Assembly (NCBI RefSeq): GCF_003797125.1
Contig: NZ_RKKE01000005.1
Coordinates: forward strand, 62,001 to 126,000
Direction of reading: 5' to 3'
DNA from: Shewanella frigidimarina
Lineage (GTDB): Bacteria; Pseudomonadota; Gammaproteobacteria; Enterobacterales; Shewanellaceae
Length of the DNA: 64,000 nucleotides
Shown here piece by piece: positions 49,758 through 59,013 of the stretch. The stretch's first letter is position 1; every line of letters begins with the position of its first letter. Below the pieces are notes generated by a model, which was not told where the DNA came from, did no database searches, and saw only the letters and a list, made by a program, of their open reading frames with translations. The position numbers were made by a program, and so were the translations under genes.

Positions 49758-50509
49758 TTGAACGGATAATTTGAACGGATAATTTGAAGCCTGCGCAGGT
49801 AAAGCATGCTTCATTTCCCTCAATCTATTTGCTCACCATGATAACAACATCAAACGACGGCATTAGCTAGTCACATCAACAACAAAATAAAATACCCCAT
49901 TGATTCAATAGCCTATAAAACAGATTGTTAATGACATCTTTAATTTATCTCATCATAAAAATGAATGGGATAAATCATAATACCTCGCCGTTTTAATGCA
50001 ACATTCATTTATTTAAAATCCATCTTTAAAAAATTAAGTTCTTATATAAACAGACACAAAGTAAAACAAAAGCATTACTTAACCCATCAAACCCTTGTCA
50101 ATATTGTTTTAAAAATGCACTAAAAATCAATTTATCGATATACATAACGTGTCAATTATTCGATTACAATATGACCACAACCACATTTAAGCACAATCTG
50201 CTCGATAATCTACTCGACAAGCTAAAATAGACATTAAAAACAATTAAATCAGTTAATTAAATTGGAATACATTGTTCCTGCCTGCTTATCTTTTACTGAT
50301 AATACCATTAAGTTGCATTTCTATTTTTTTCTACAAAAATTCTTGTTCACCAACCAGAAACGACAAACAAACAAAAAAGAAACAAATTGTAAGATTTAGT
50401 CAAGATTAGTTGATGATGATCATATTTTGATCACAATAATAGTCATATTCTTAAACAACTAGATTGAGTGGATTTAACACTTCGTTAAATAATAATAAAT
50501 ATTCAAAGG
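49758..50509. other. 752-base A+T-rich intergenic region upstream of the phosphate porin
   Basis: Contains two perfect tandem copies of TTGAACGGATAAT (49758-49770, 49771-49783), then CCTGCGCAGG inside a TGAAGC/GCTTCA stem (49785-49812), a possible terminator of the CYTH gene without a T run. Near the porin start lie TGATCA repeats (50417-50445). No Pho box with the CTGTCAT pattern was found and no gene is supported. Confidence 0.45.
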
Positions 50510-50518
50510 ATGACTATT

Positions 50519-51865
50519 ATGACTACCAAAACAGTATTCTCTATCTCCAGTGTTGCGCTGGCAATTTCAGTTGCATTTTTATGTTTTCCCTCAAGTGCAA
50601 TTGCAGCTGATTCTGACAAAATTATCGAACTAGAGCGGCGATTAGATGCCCTTGAAAGAGAACTAATTGAAGCAAAAGATGCAGCAAATAAAGTCGATCG
50701 GATTAAGTTTTCAAAAAGCAGTCCAACCCCAGAATTGATATCTAAAGATGGCAGTTCAACCCTTGAATTTACCGGTCGTTTTCAAGCTGATTATGTCAGT
50801 GCTGATGAACTGTACACGGGTAACAAATTCACTTATGAAGATAAATTTAACGATGCTAGCTTACGTCGTATCCGGTTTGGTATTGAAGGTTATTTTTCAA
50901 ATGTATGGAAATATTCCCTCGAATTTGATTTTGACGGTGAATCGGACGTTGAAATAAAAGATGCCAATGTGAGCTATAGAGGCTGGGACAATAATGAGTT
51001 AACCATTGGTTTTCAAAAATTTGGCTTTGGATTAGAAGCGACCGGAAGCTCAAAAAACTTGGCGTTTTTAGAGCGAGCATCAACGGATACATTCTCTCCA
51101 GAGCGTGGCATCGGTATTGAGTGGGGTTATATTGCCAACAATTATAATTTCAAAATTGGCTATGGCATGAATGCCGGATTCGACGATGACGACAAAAATT
51201 TCCAACAAGATATTTTCAATGCAAGATTCACCGCAGCCCCCATTAATAATAATGTCCATCTATTACATTTAGGCGCTAGTGCGCTTTACACCTTAAACAA
51301 TGATGAAGTATTAGAAACACGTTACCGTGCTCGCCCAAGCAGCAAGCCAGCAGGTCGAATTATCGACACGGGTAAATTTGATGCAGACTCAACCCAACAT
51401 TATGGTATTGAAGCGGCTTATCAACGTAATAATCTACTATTGCAAGCCGAGTACATGATCGCAAAAGCTGACCAAGTCGATGAGCCAACAATTACTGTCG
51501 ATAGCTATTATGCTCAAGCCGTATACACCTTAACTGGTGAAAGCTGGCAATACAGTAACAAAAAAGGCACCTTTAAAGCAGTCAGCCCTGCAAGTGCCAT
51601 TTCTGCTGGAGGTTATGGAGCTTGGGAACTTGCAGTTAGGTATGACCACGCAAACTTTGATGATACTGACTCAGATATTATCGGCGGCAAAAAAACAGAT
51701 TACATCCTGGGTGTAAATTGGTATTTAGAAAATAACCTAAAAACTCAACTTAACTATGTCCATACCAAAGCAGATTATAAAGAAGCTTATGTCGACATTG
51801 ATGGTGTAACGCGATACGACCAAGATGGAAATATCATCCAAGCTCGTGTGCAGTTTGCTTTTTAG
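50519..51865 (+). CDS. Phosphate-selective porin, OprO/OprP type
   Basis: A protein of 448 residues: signal peptide ending AIA|AD, a short N-terminal coiled coil (IIELERRLDALERELIEAKD) that helps trimers form, then a barrel with GRFQADYV, RRIRFGIEGYF, SLEFDFDG and GFQKFGFGLE blocks of the porin_O_P family, ending in VQFAF. OprP and OprO of Pseudomonas pass phosphate and pyro/polyphosphate respectively. AAAGGA lies 8 bases before ATG 50519, which is preferred over 50510. A CYTH-like exported protein follows immediately. Confidence 0.9.
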   Translation: MTTKTVFSISSVALAISVAFLCFPSSAIAADSDKIIELERRLDALERELIEAKDAANKVDRIKFSKSSPTPELISKDGSSTLEFTGRFQADYVSADELYTGNKFTYEDKFNDASLRRIRFGIEGYFSNVWKYSLEFDFDGESDVEIKDANVSYRGWDNNELTIGFQKFGFGLEATGSSKNLAFLERASTDTFSPERGIGIEWGYIANNYNFKIGYGMNAGFDDDDKNFQQDIFNARFTAAPINNNVHLLHLGASALYTLNNDEVLETRYRARPSSKPAGRIIDTGKFDADSTQHYGIEAAYQRNNLLLQAEYMIAKADQVDEPTITVDSYYAQAVYTLTGESWQYSNKKGTFKAVSPASAISAGGYGAWELAVRYDHANFDDTDSDIIGGKKTDYILGVNWYLENNLKTQLNYVHTKADYKEAYVDIDGVTRYDQDGNIIQARVQFAF

Positions 51866-51877
51866 GAGATAGTGAAA

Positions 51878-52705
51878 ATGAAGACTCATTTACTTGTTAT
51901 CGGCTTAGTTAGTTTATGCCTCCATAGCGGTGCTTATGCACTTTCACCGAACCAATTTACGTCTTTGGAATACCACGTCAATACTGGAGTGGCTAGCACA
52001 TTACCTTATGCTGCAGATCAACTGACGCCTGATTTTACAAATGCATTTAGTTTTATCACTCTCGAAGAGGAATTAAGCATAAAACTGGTCACATTTATTG
52101 ATACGCCTAATCGTGATTTTAATGCTAAACACATTAATATTCGAGTTAGAGAAAATGTGACTACACCACGTAAAAGCAAAATCACCATAAAATTACGTGC
52201 CGATAACCCTCAAGCGTTCGGCGAACTGAGTGGTTACAAAAAGGCTGAAGTCGACTATACCGAGGGTAATGCAGCTTATAGCGTCAGTTACGATCTGCCC
52301 TATTCTCCCAATGACATAGACATACAGCACGTTAATATCGCTACGGTATTTGACATCATAAAACGCAATCAAGCGATGTGGGACATTGTCAGTGATATAT
52401 ACAATCAACATAAGCAAGATTTGATTCAAACCGTGGTGATGCGAACTCATGGTTGGGACGGATTTGTTAAAGATAAGCGTTTTAACGATGTTGAAATGGA
52501 GTTCCAAATTTGGACCCCTTACTACCGTAAACCTCGGATAACTTTCGCTGAGTTTTCATTTAAAGGTAGCGATGGTGATAAAGCGCGACTGGATGAAGCA
52601 TATCAATACATTAATCAACAAGTTAAAGCTGTTGGGTTTGATTCTAGCCATCAGGGGTCTAAAACTAACTCTACTTTCACCATTACAGAAGCATTTAATC
52701 AATAG
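51878..52705 (+). CDS. Exported CYTH/TTM-like protein
   Basis: A 275-residue protein with a signal peptide ending near AYA|LS (21). The mature part reads as a CYTH domain: TFIDTPNRDFNAKHINIRVRE (72-92) matches the YFDTxxxxLxxxGxxLRxR block; SKITIKLR (100-107) the next basic strand; KKAEVDY (121-127) an acidic strand; VVMRTHGWDGF (186-196), VEMEFQIW (205-212) and FAEFSFKG (223-230) the later strands. An exported TTM protein beside a phosphate porin suggests periplasmic tri- or polyphosphate hydrolysis. GGAG overlaps the porin stop and supports ATG 51878; GTG 51872 is too close. No experimental function known to me. Confidence 0.65.
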   Translation: MKTHLLVIGLVSLCLHSGAYALSPNQFTSLEYHVNTGVASTLPYAADQLTPDFTNAFSFITLEEELSIKLVTFIDTPNRDFNAKHINIRVRENVTTPRKSKITIKLRADNPQAFGELSGYKKAEVDYTEGNAAYSVSYDLPYSPNDIDIQHVNIATVFDIIKRNQAMWDIVSDIYNQHKQDLIQTVVMRTHGWDGFVKDKRFNDVEMEFQIWTPYYRKPRITFAEFSFKGSDGDKARLDEAYQYINQQVKAVGFDSSHQGSKTNSTFTITEAFNQ

Positions 52706-52714
52706 CGTTCCTCT

Positions 52715-52749
52715 GTAGGTCAAATAACGAATCCGTTCATTTGACCTAC
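52715..52749 (+). promoter_or_regulatory. Intercistronic hairpin
   Basis: GTAGGTCAAAT (52715-52725) pairs perfectly with ATTTGACCTAC (52739-52749); the loop also holds AACG/CGTT. No T run follows, so full termination is unlikely; it may stabilise or attenuate the mRNA between the CYTH-like gene and the DUF47-PiT pair. Confidence 0.7.
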
Positions 52750-52786
52750 GTTTCGGCTTCCTTCCCATACTGTTAAGGAGATGCCA

Positions 52787-53455
52787 ATGTTTGGTTTTTC
52801 TCGAATCACCACACTTCTCTCGCAAAGTCGCTCGACTGAAACTAAGGTCTATTTATTTTTTGACCAAGTCACATTGTCACATCATAAATCAGTGCAAATG
52901 TGGAAAAGTTACTTCGCATATGGCCCTAGAAGCCCTGAATTTGAGCATACGCTAAATGAACTGCAGTCAATTGAGCATCAAGCTGATTTATTGAAAAGAG
53001 AAATCGAGCAGATTCTCTATCTTAAAACCCTGATCCCAGACTTACGCTCTGATGTGGCTTCATTAATAAACCTTGCCGATCGGCTTATCAATAAGCAAGA
53101 CATCATAGGGTTACACCTAAAAATTGAGCAACCGATTATTCCGCCAGAAATTGAAGAAGATTTGTTCAGGTTATTGAAGGCGGTAGGTGAAACTATCGAT
53201 CACACCGTGTTATGTGCTCGCAGTTTTTTTACCGATTTACAACGGGTACAGGAATACCACACAAAGGTTATCGCTTTTGAAAGCGAAGCCGACCGGCTCT
53301 GTACCAAAACAAAAATAAACCTATTTGACACTGACTTAGACCTCATCAATAAGGTTCAACTACGATATTTTATTGACCGTATTGACGAAGTTGCCAATTT
53401 ATCTGAAGACATCTGTGATCGTATTGCAATCTTCACTCTGAAACGTGCGCAATAA
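52787..53455 (+). CDS. DUF47 / PhoU-like phosphate transport accessory protein (TIGR00153)
   Basis: A 222-residue helical protein. IEHQADLLKREIE and FESEADRL carry the repeated E-x-x-A-D metal-binding pattern of PhoU-like proteins. DUF47 proteins are nearly always paired with PiT transporters and are thought to control them. AAGGAG sits 6 bases before ATG 52787; the ATG at 52781 is too near. PiT follows after 11 bases. Confidence 0.93.
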   Translation: MFGFSRITTLLSQSRSTETKVYLFFDQVTLSHHKSVQMWKSYFAYGPRSPEFEHTLNELQSIEHQADLLKREIEQILYLKTLIPDLRSDVASLINLADRLINKQDIIGLHLKIEQPIIPPEIEEDLFRLLKAVGETIDHTVLCARSFFTDLQRVQEYHTKVIAFESEADRLCTKTKINLFDTDLDLINKVQLRYFIDRIDEVANLSEDICDRIAIFTLKRAQ

Positions 53456-53466
53456 GGAACGGATGC

Positions 53467-54510
53467 ATGGATATTGCAATTTGGATTTTTCTTTCAAGTG
53501 GCTTGTTTCTTGGTTGGTCATTAGGCGCTAATGATGCTGCCAATGTTTTTGGCACTGCGGTTGGGGCCAAAATGCTCAAATTTTCAACTGCGGCGATTAT
53601 TTGTTCCATTATGCTTATTTTAGGCTCGGTCATTAGTGGCGCGGGGGCATCTCATACGTTGGGCGCATTAGGCAAAGTATCGGCCATGGGTGGTGCATTT
53701 ACTGTCGCACTGTCCGCTGCAACAACTGTGTATTTTATGACAAAATCCGGATTGCCGGTATCAACTAGCCAAGCCATTGTTGGCGCCATTATTGGTTGGA
53801 ATTTATTTAGCGACATGGCAACAGACTCAAGCGTACTTACAAAAATTTTAACCACTTGGGTTCTGTGCCCTATTCTTGCCGCAGTGGTGGCGATTATCTT
53901 GTATAAGTGTGTCACATTTTTGCTGCACACACTGAGGCCAGGACTATTTCAACTAGATAATTGGACTCGCATTGGATTAATTTTTGCGGGGGCGTTTGGT
54001 TCATACAGTTTAGGCGCAAATAATATTGCGAATGTGATGGGGGTGTTTGTTCCGAGTACGCCGCTAGATCCACTGCATATTGCAGGGGTGGAATTTAGCG
54101 CCTCAATGCAATTATTTTTTATCGGGGGGATTGCGATTAGTATTGGTGTATTCACCTACTCTAAAAAAGTCATGCTCACTGTGGGGGATAATTTAATCAC
54201 CATGACCCCAATCAGCGCTTGGGTTGTTGTTATGGCTCACTCAACTGTACTGTTTATTTTTTCCTCGCAATCACTTTCAGATGCGTTTACCAATATAGGC
54301 TTACCTTCTATTCCACTTGTTCCAGTTTCAAGCTCGCAAGCCCTTATTGGGGCGGTCATTGGCATTGCCATATTAAAACGTTTACCGGTGCAATTGGGGG
54401 TATTACTTAAAATTTTAATGGGTTGGGTTGTAACACCCATTATGTCGGCTATCTCGTGTTTCATCGGTCTGTTTATTGTGCAAAACCTGTTTAATCAAGT
54501 CGTGTTGTAA
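53467..54510 (+). CDS. PiT-family inorganic phosphate transporter
   Basis: A 347-residue, about ten-helix permease. GANDAANVFGTAVG (from residue 20) and LGANNIANVMGVF in the second half are the duplicated PiT signature (PD001131). It imports metal-phosphate with protons or sodium. Last gene of the phosphate locus, directly behind DUF47. Confidence 0.95.
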   Translation: MDIAIWIFLSSGLFLGWSLGANDAANVFGTAVGAKMLKFSTAAIICSIMLILGSVISGAGASHTLGALGKVSAMGGAFTVALSAATTVYFMTKSGLPVSTSQAIVGAIIGWNLFSDMATDSSVLTKILTTWVLCPILAAVVAIILYKCVTFLLHTLRPGLFQLDNWTRIGLIFAGAFGSYSLGANNIANVMGVFVPSTPLDPLHIAGVEFSASMQLFFIGGIAISIGVFTYSKKVMLTVGDNLITMTPISAWVVVMAHSTVLFIFSSQSLSDAFTNIGLPSIPLVPVSSSQALIGAVIGIAILKRLPVQLGVLLKILMGWVVTPIMSAISCFIGLFIVQNLFNQVVL

Positions 54511-54547
54511 CTCTATTAAGCCTGCAAAGCTTAGTCCTATAGCCTAG

Positions 54548-54632
54548 TTAACCTATCGTGCTTAACTTATCGAACTTAACCTATCGCTTAATATATCGTT
54601 TAACATTAATCGCTTAAAATATAATCGTTAAC
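54548..54632. repeat. Degenerate TTAAC-TATCG tandem array
   Basis: Units begin with TTAA at 54548, 54562, 54576, 54588, 54600 and 54614, with lengths of 14, 14, 12, 12, 14 and 14 bases and a consensus near TTAACNTATCGNNC; a seventh partial copy starts at 54628 and supplies the stop codon of the DUF3240 gene. It lies between two convergent operons. Confidence 0.75.
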
Positions 54633-54933
54633 ATAGGGTGCCGGTTTGATCGATAGGCATAATCCAGTAGCGACAAGGATTATGCTTGCAGACTAACGCG
54701 AGCGCTTCAAGAAGTGCCGTCTGCTGAGCTTGAGGGTGCATAATTTCAAACTTGTAAAATTCCCTATAGCCCTCTACTTGCTCCTTGATATTGAAATGAC
54801 TGTGTTCGCGACTAAATCCACAGATATCACCGAGGCTAAAGCCTGACAAAAAATCCAGTTCAATCAAGGTATCAACGATGTCATCCTTAACATCATTTTG
54901 GGCAATCAACACTAAGAGTTGCTCTGTGCTCAT
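54628..54933 (-). CDS. DUF3240 protein of a metal-efflux operon
   Basis: A 101-residue cytosolic protein. LLVLIAQNDVKDDIVDTLIEL and the C-terminal YWIMPI segment suggest a PII-like ferredoxin fold. DUF3240 genes usually lie beside CusA/CzcA-type pumps, as here: its start overlaps the pump's stop by 4 bases. Its stop codon falls in a tandem repeat array. A regulatory or metal-sensing role is guessed. Confidence 0.83.
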   Translation of the reverse strand: MSTEQLLVLIAQNDVKDDIVDTLIELDFLSGFSLGDICGFSREHSHFNIKEQVEGYREFYKFEIMHPQAQQTALLEALALVCKHNPCRYWIMPIDQTGTLC

Positions 54934-57900
54934 TTACGTTTCTCCAGCCAGAAATACAAAATTGGCAGCAAGTAAAGCGTGGTAATCGTTGAGGTAAGTA
55001 AACCACCGATAACCACTATGGCTAACGGTTTTTGAATTTCAGCGCCAGGGCCTGTGGCAAACACCAGTGGCATAAGGCCAAACATCGCCGTGGTGGCCGT
55101 CATTAAAATAGGTCGTAAACGACGTACGGCGCCTTGTTCAATTCTTTCCAAAAGGCTACTGAACATATGCTTAGTTTGCTCGTAATAGCTCACCATCACC
55201 ACACCGTTAAGCACGGCAACACCTAGCAGAGCGATGAAACCTACTGATGCAGGTACAGATAAATACTCACCCGACAGATATAAACTGACGATACCGCCCA
55301 TCATGGCAAAAGGCACGTTGGCGAGGATCAATCCAGCTTTGGCGAGTGAGCCAAACGTAGTAAATAAAATCAACGTGATGAGCGCTATGGCGATAGGAAT
55401 AACCAGCAGCAGATTGTTAGTAGCACGTTGTTGATTTTCAAACTCACCACCAAAATTGACGCTATAACCACTGGGTAATTGAACCTCATTAGTAATTTTT
55501 GCATTGAGTTCTTCAACAAATCCAACAATGTCACGGCCATTAACATTGGTCGTAATAACAGAGAAACGATTGCCTTGTTCACGCTCAATAAGAATGGGAC
55601 CTTTTTTGTAACTTAGCTTGGCCACATCAGTAACCCGTTTAAGGCTATGATCAGGCATCACTAACAATTGGTTTTGCAGCTCATTAATACTGCTTAAGCT
55701 GCTTGGGTTACTGGCAATCAGCACTGGGGTACGTTTTTTGCCTTGTAACACTTCGGTCACTATCACGCCTTCGAGTTGGCTCTTGAGATAACGGGCAAAC
55801 TCCATGGTACTCATACCAAAGCCTCGTGCCATTTCATTATCTAGGGTGAGGTTGATAAAAGAGCTGCCTTCAATCATCGACATTTTCACGTCGACACTCC
55901 CTTGAGTGGTATTCACAAGCTGCTGAATTTGACTGGTCAAGTTGCCTAACGTCTCAATATCGTTACCAAAGACTTTTATCGCGACATCACCAATGCTGCC
56001 TGTCAGCATTTCGGATACTCTCATTTGAATGGGTTGAGTAAAGTTAAAGTTAACCCCTGGATAGTCCACGAGTACGGCTCTAATCGCTTCTATCAGTTGT
56101 TGTTTATTGGCAAAACGCCACTCGCTACGAGGGATAAGCTCCAAAAAAACATCGGTTTCGTTTAGCCCCATTGGGTCTAAGCCAATTTCATCGGCGCCAG
56201 TACGCGCCACGATTTGTTTTATTTCAGGTACTTGTGCCAACAGAGTTTGTTCAATTTGCTTATCAATGGCAATCGATGCATTCAGAGAAATCGACGGTGA
56301 CTTCTCTAACTGTAAAATAATGTCTCCTTCATCTAACGTCGGCATGAAGGTTTTACCAACAAAACTAAACAGCCCAAAACTGACAATCAACAAGCTTAAC
56401 GCGATAACAATAAAGTGTTTTTGATAAACAAATATTGCTTTAAGGCTGCTAAGGTATACCCGCTTGAGCTTTTCGATTGCTTTTGGTTCTTTGGCCGCCT
56501 TTTCATTGACTAAATAAGACGCCATTACAGGAATAACCGTCAGTGATAACACCAGAGCGGACAGCATCGCAAATACAATAGTGACCGCCACGGGAGTGAA
56601 AAGCTTACCTTCGAGCCCAGTTAAGGTCAGCAATGGCGAAAATACGATCATCACAATAGCTGTACCTGATACCACGGGAATGGCGACATCTTTCGTGGCT
56701 CGAAAAATGAGATGAAGTCGTGGCAATCGTTGTTTGGTCGCAATAAGGTTAACCATATTTTCGACCACCACCACCGAGGAGTCCACTAACATACCGATGG
56801 CGATAACTAAGCCGCCTAAACTCATCAAGTTCGCAGATAAATTGAAAAAATCCATCATTAAAAAGGTCATCAAGGCAGCGAGAGGCAAAGAAAGAGAAAC
56901 CACTAACGCAGCACGCACATTGCCTAAAAACAATGCCAGTAGCACGATCACTAATACCACCGCTTCAAATAGTGCATTAGAAATGGTCCCGATTGCAGTA
57001 TTAATCAAATTCGCCCGATCGTAAAAGGTATTGATTTGACTGCCCTTTGGCAAAGTCAGGCTGATTTGTTCAATCTTTTGTTTAATATTTTTAACCACCT
57101 GATCCGTATTGGCATCTTTTAACGCGATGATTAATCCTTCTGCCGTTTCGTGACCATCTTTAGTCACGGCACCATAACGGGCTAAGTGACCAATCTGAAT
57201 ATCAGCCAAATCATTCAAACGATAAACCTTGGCATCATCAGCCTTTATCACTAACTGTCGTAACTCATCAATGTCGTCGATACGGCCTTCGGCGCGGACG
57301 ATAATAGTGTCAGTACCAATGGTCAGTTTACCTGCACCCTCATTATGATTATTCTCGACAATAGCCTGTTGCAAAGCCGCAAAACTAATGCCCGCCGCAG
57401 ACATAGCTGCAGGATTTGGATTGATGCTAAAGCTTTTGGCATAACCGCCTAAAATATTGACATCTGCCACGCCCACAACGGTGCGTAATAGAGGACGAAT
57501 TTCCCACTCTAATAACTGTCGCCTTTCCATCAATGACAGATTAGGGTTTTCCAAAGTGAACATAAAAATTTCACTCAGCGGTGTACTCATCGGCGCTACA
57601 CCACCAGTAACCCCTTCAGGAAAACTCCCCCACACAGCAGAAATGCGCTCGCTAACTTGCTGACGAGCCCAATAGATGTCGGTGCCCTCAACAAAGTCTA
57701 AGGTGATGTCGCTGATGGCATATTTAGTGGTAGAGCGCAGAATCGCTTGATTGGGAATGCCTAACAGCTCAGTTTCAATCGGCACCGTAATCTGCGCTTC
57801 GATTTCTTCAGGTGTCATCCCCGGCGCTTTTAAGATGATTTTCACTTGTGTTGGCGAAATATCAGGAAAGGCATCTAATGGAATGGAATACCAAGAACGA

Positions 57901-57983
57901 ACACCGGCTAACATTAGAAACAGCGCCACAATTAACACAAATAAACGCTGAGTAAGCGAAAATCGGATCACCGATGTCAGCAT
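54930..57983 (-). CDS. Heavy-metal efflux RND pump, CzcA/CusA type
   Basis: A 1017-residue HME-RND transporter: QRLFVLIVALFLMLAGV first helix, two large periplasmic loops, twelve helices. AIGMLVDSSVVVVEN in helix four keeps the Asp and Glu but has Ala where CzcA has its first Asp (DFGxxVD), as in CusA. TGADEIGLDPMGLNETDVF in the porter is closer to CzcA types. The metal is therefore unclear. It forms an operon with adaptor, TolC-type and DUF3240 genes. Confidence 0.93.
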   Translation of the reverse strand: MLTSVIRFSLTQRLFVLIVALFLMLAGVRSWYSIPLDAFPDISPTQVKIILKAPGMTPEEIEAQITVPIETELLGIPNQAILRSTTKYAISDITLDFVEGTDIYWARQQVSERISAVWGSFPEGVTGGVAPMSTPLSEIFMFTLENPNLSLMERRQLLEWEIRPLLRTVVGVADVNILGGYAKSFSINPNPAAMSAAGISFAALQQAIVENNHNEGAGKLTIGTDTIIVRAEGRIDDIDELRQLVIKADDAKVYRLNDLADIQIGHLARYGAVTKDGHETAEGLIIALKDANTDQVVKNIKQKIEQISLTLPKGSQINTFYDRANLINTAIGTISNALFEAVVLVIVLLALFLGNVRAALVVSLSLPLAALMTFLMMDFFNLSANLMSLGGLVIAIGMLVDSSVVVVENMVNLIATKQRLPRLHLIFRATKDVAIPVVSGTAIVMIVFSPLLTLTGLEGKLFTPVAVTIVFAMLSALVLSLTVIPVMASYLVNEKAAKEPKAIEKLKRVYLSSLKAIFVYQKHFIVIALSLLIVSFGLFSFVGKTFMPTLDEGDIILQLEKSPSISLNASIAIDKQIEQTLLAQVPEIKQIVARTGADEIGLDPMGLNETDVFLELIPRSEWRFANKQQLIEAIRAVLVDYPGVNFNFTQPIQMRVSEMLTGSIGDVAIKVFGNDIETLGNLTSQIQQLVNTTQGSVDVKMSMIEGSSFINLTLDNEMARGFGMSTMEFARYLKSQLEGVIVTEVLQGKKRTPVLIASNPSSLSSINELQNQLLVMPDHSLKRVTDVAKLSYKKGPILIEREQGNRFSVITTNVNGRDIVGFVEELNAKITNEVQLPSGYSVNFGGEFENQQRATNNLLLVIPIAIALITLILFTTFGSLAKAGLILANVPFAMMGGIVSLYLSGEYLSVPASVGFIALLGVAVLNGVVMVSYYEQTKHMFSSLLERIEQGAVRRLRPILMTATTAMFGLMPLVFATGPGAEIQKPLAIVVIGGLLTSTITTLYLLPILYFWLEKRK

Positions 57984-57984
57984 A

Positions 57985-59013
57985 TTATTCGCCTCCTAAG
58001 CCAAGTAATATCCCTTTAACTGCCGCTACCGATTCCGCTAACACCTCAATTTTACTGAGGTCTTGGTCACTGGCAACAATGTATTGCTCTGGTGTAGAAC
58101 CTAAAATATCAATCGTGAGGGACGTCAATGTCTCGCCTGTTTTGGTCAATATTTGGCTGTCTTGGTCCCAACTAAACACACTATTTTTTGGCAACATATA
58201 CACAGATTTTTGATACTCAGGAATGACGGTAAGTTGCTGACCTAAGAGTAAGTTACACTCCTTTGGCACAGGCAATGACCATGCAGTAACAAATGCGCCA
58301 TCTGCGATTGCCGAAATGGAATCGATGGCAATATGACATTGGTTAATGTTCACTGCAGAAAGTGATAAAGACTGACTCATCGGCACATTAACTTTGACAC
58401 GCACACTGTCGCTGGGCACCAATGAAAAAAGCTGCGATCCCGTCATATATGGGCCACTAAGTAAGTTGAATTTCACCATGCCTGCCATTGGGGTACTGAC
58501 AATAAAAGAGTCGGTTGCAGCATCGGTACTTAGCACAATCTCCATGAAATGATGCATATGCTCGTATTCTAGATAACTGGCAAAATAGTCTTGGCTTATC
58601 TCGCGCCACTTATCAGCACTAATGCTGCCATTTTTGAATAAGGATTTATTACGTTCATAACGAGTGTTGGCCAGTTGATACAAATTGCTCGCAGCCTCGA
58701 CTTGGGCGAGGTAATGAAACACTTCAGGACCCGTTAACCTAACAATCGCCTGGCCTTTGCTGACCATTTGCCCTTGAGTAACCAAAAAACTGACTTGCTG
58801 GATATTTTCCGGCGTGCTGACCCAATATTCACTACCGGGTAGCATGCTAATTTGTGCTGGCAGTGCACTACCTTCATAACTGGCCACTTTTTGCGGCTGC
58901 GCATAGCTAAGCTGAATATTACCTAATGACTTGATATCAATAGATTCGGCCTGAGCTAGGCTGAAAATACTGGCAATTAAATAACTAAGGCCTACGCCGT
59001 ATTTGACCATCAT
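57985..59013 (-). CDS. RND periplasmic adaptor, CzcB type
   Basis: A 342-residue exported protein (signal peptide to about 22). VTQGQMVSKGQAIVRLTGPEVFHYLAQVEAA carries the lipoyl half and helical hairpin; VSTPMAGMVKFNLLSGPYM the second lipoyl half. No His-rich metal tail is seen. It lies 1 base before czcA-type and overlaps the TolC-type gene by 4 bases. Confidence 0.87.
   Translation of the reverse strand: MMVKYGVGLSYLIASIFSLAQAESIDIKSLGNIQLSYAQPQKVASYEGSALPAQISMLPGSEYWVSTPENIQQVSFLVTQGQMVSKGQAIVRLTGPEVFHYLAQVEAASNLYQLANTRYERNKSLFKNGSISADKWREISQDYFASYLEYEHMHHFMEIVLSTDAATDSFIVSTPMAGMVKFNLLSGPYMTGSQLFSLVPSDSVRVKVNVPMSQSLSLSAVNINQCHIAIDSISAIADGAFVTAWSLPVPKECNLLLGQQLTVIPEYQKSVYMLPKNSVFSWDQDSQILTKTGETLTSLTIDILGSTPEQYIVASDQDLSKIEVLAESVAAVKGILLGLGGE

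Noticed and set aside
49921-49945. Possible Pho box (ATGTCATTAACAATCTG on the minus strand)
   Set aside because: The two halves have the wrong spacing and the second lacks TGTCA; it also faces away from the porin.
54548-54632. Possible CRISPR array
   Set aside because: Units are only 12-14 bases with no distinct spacers, and no cas genes are present.
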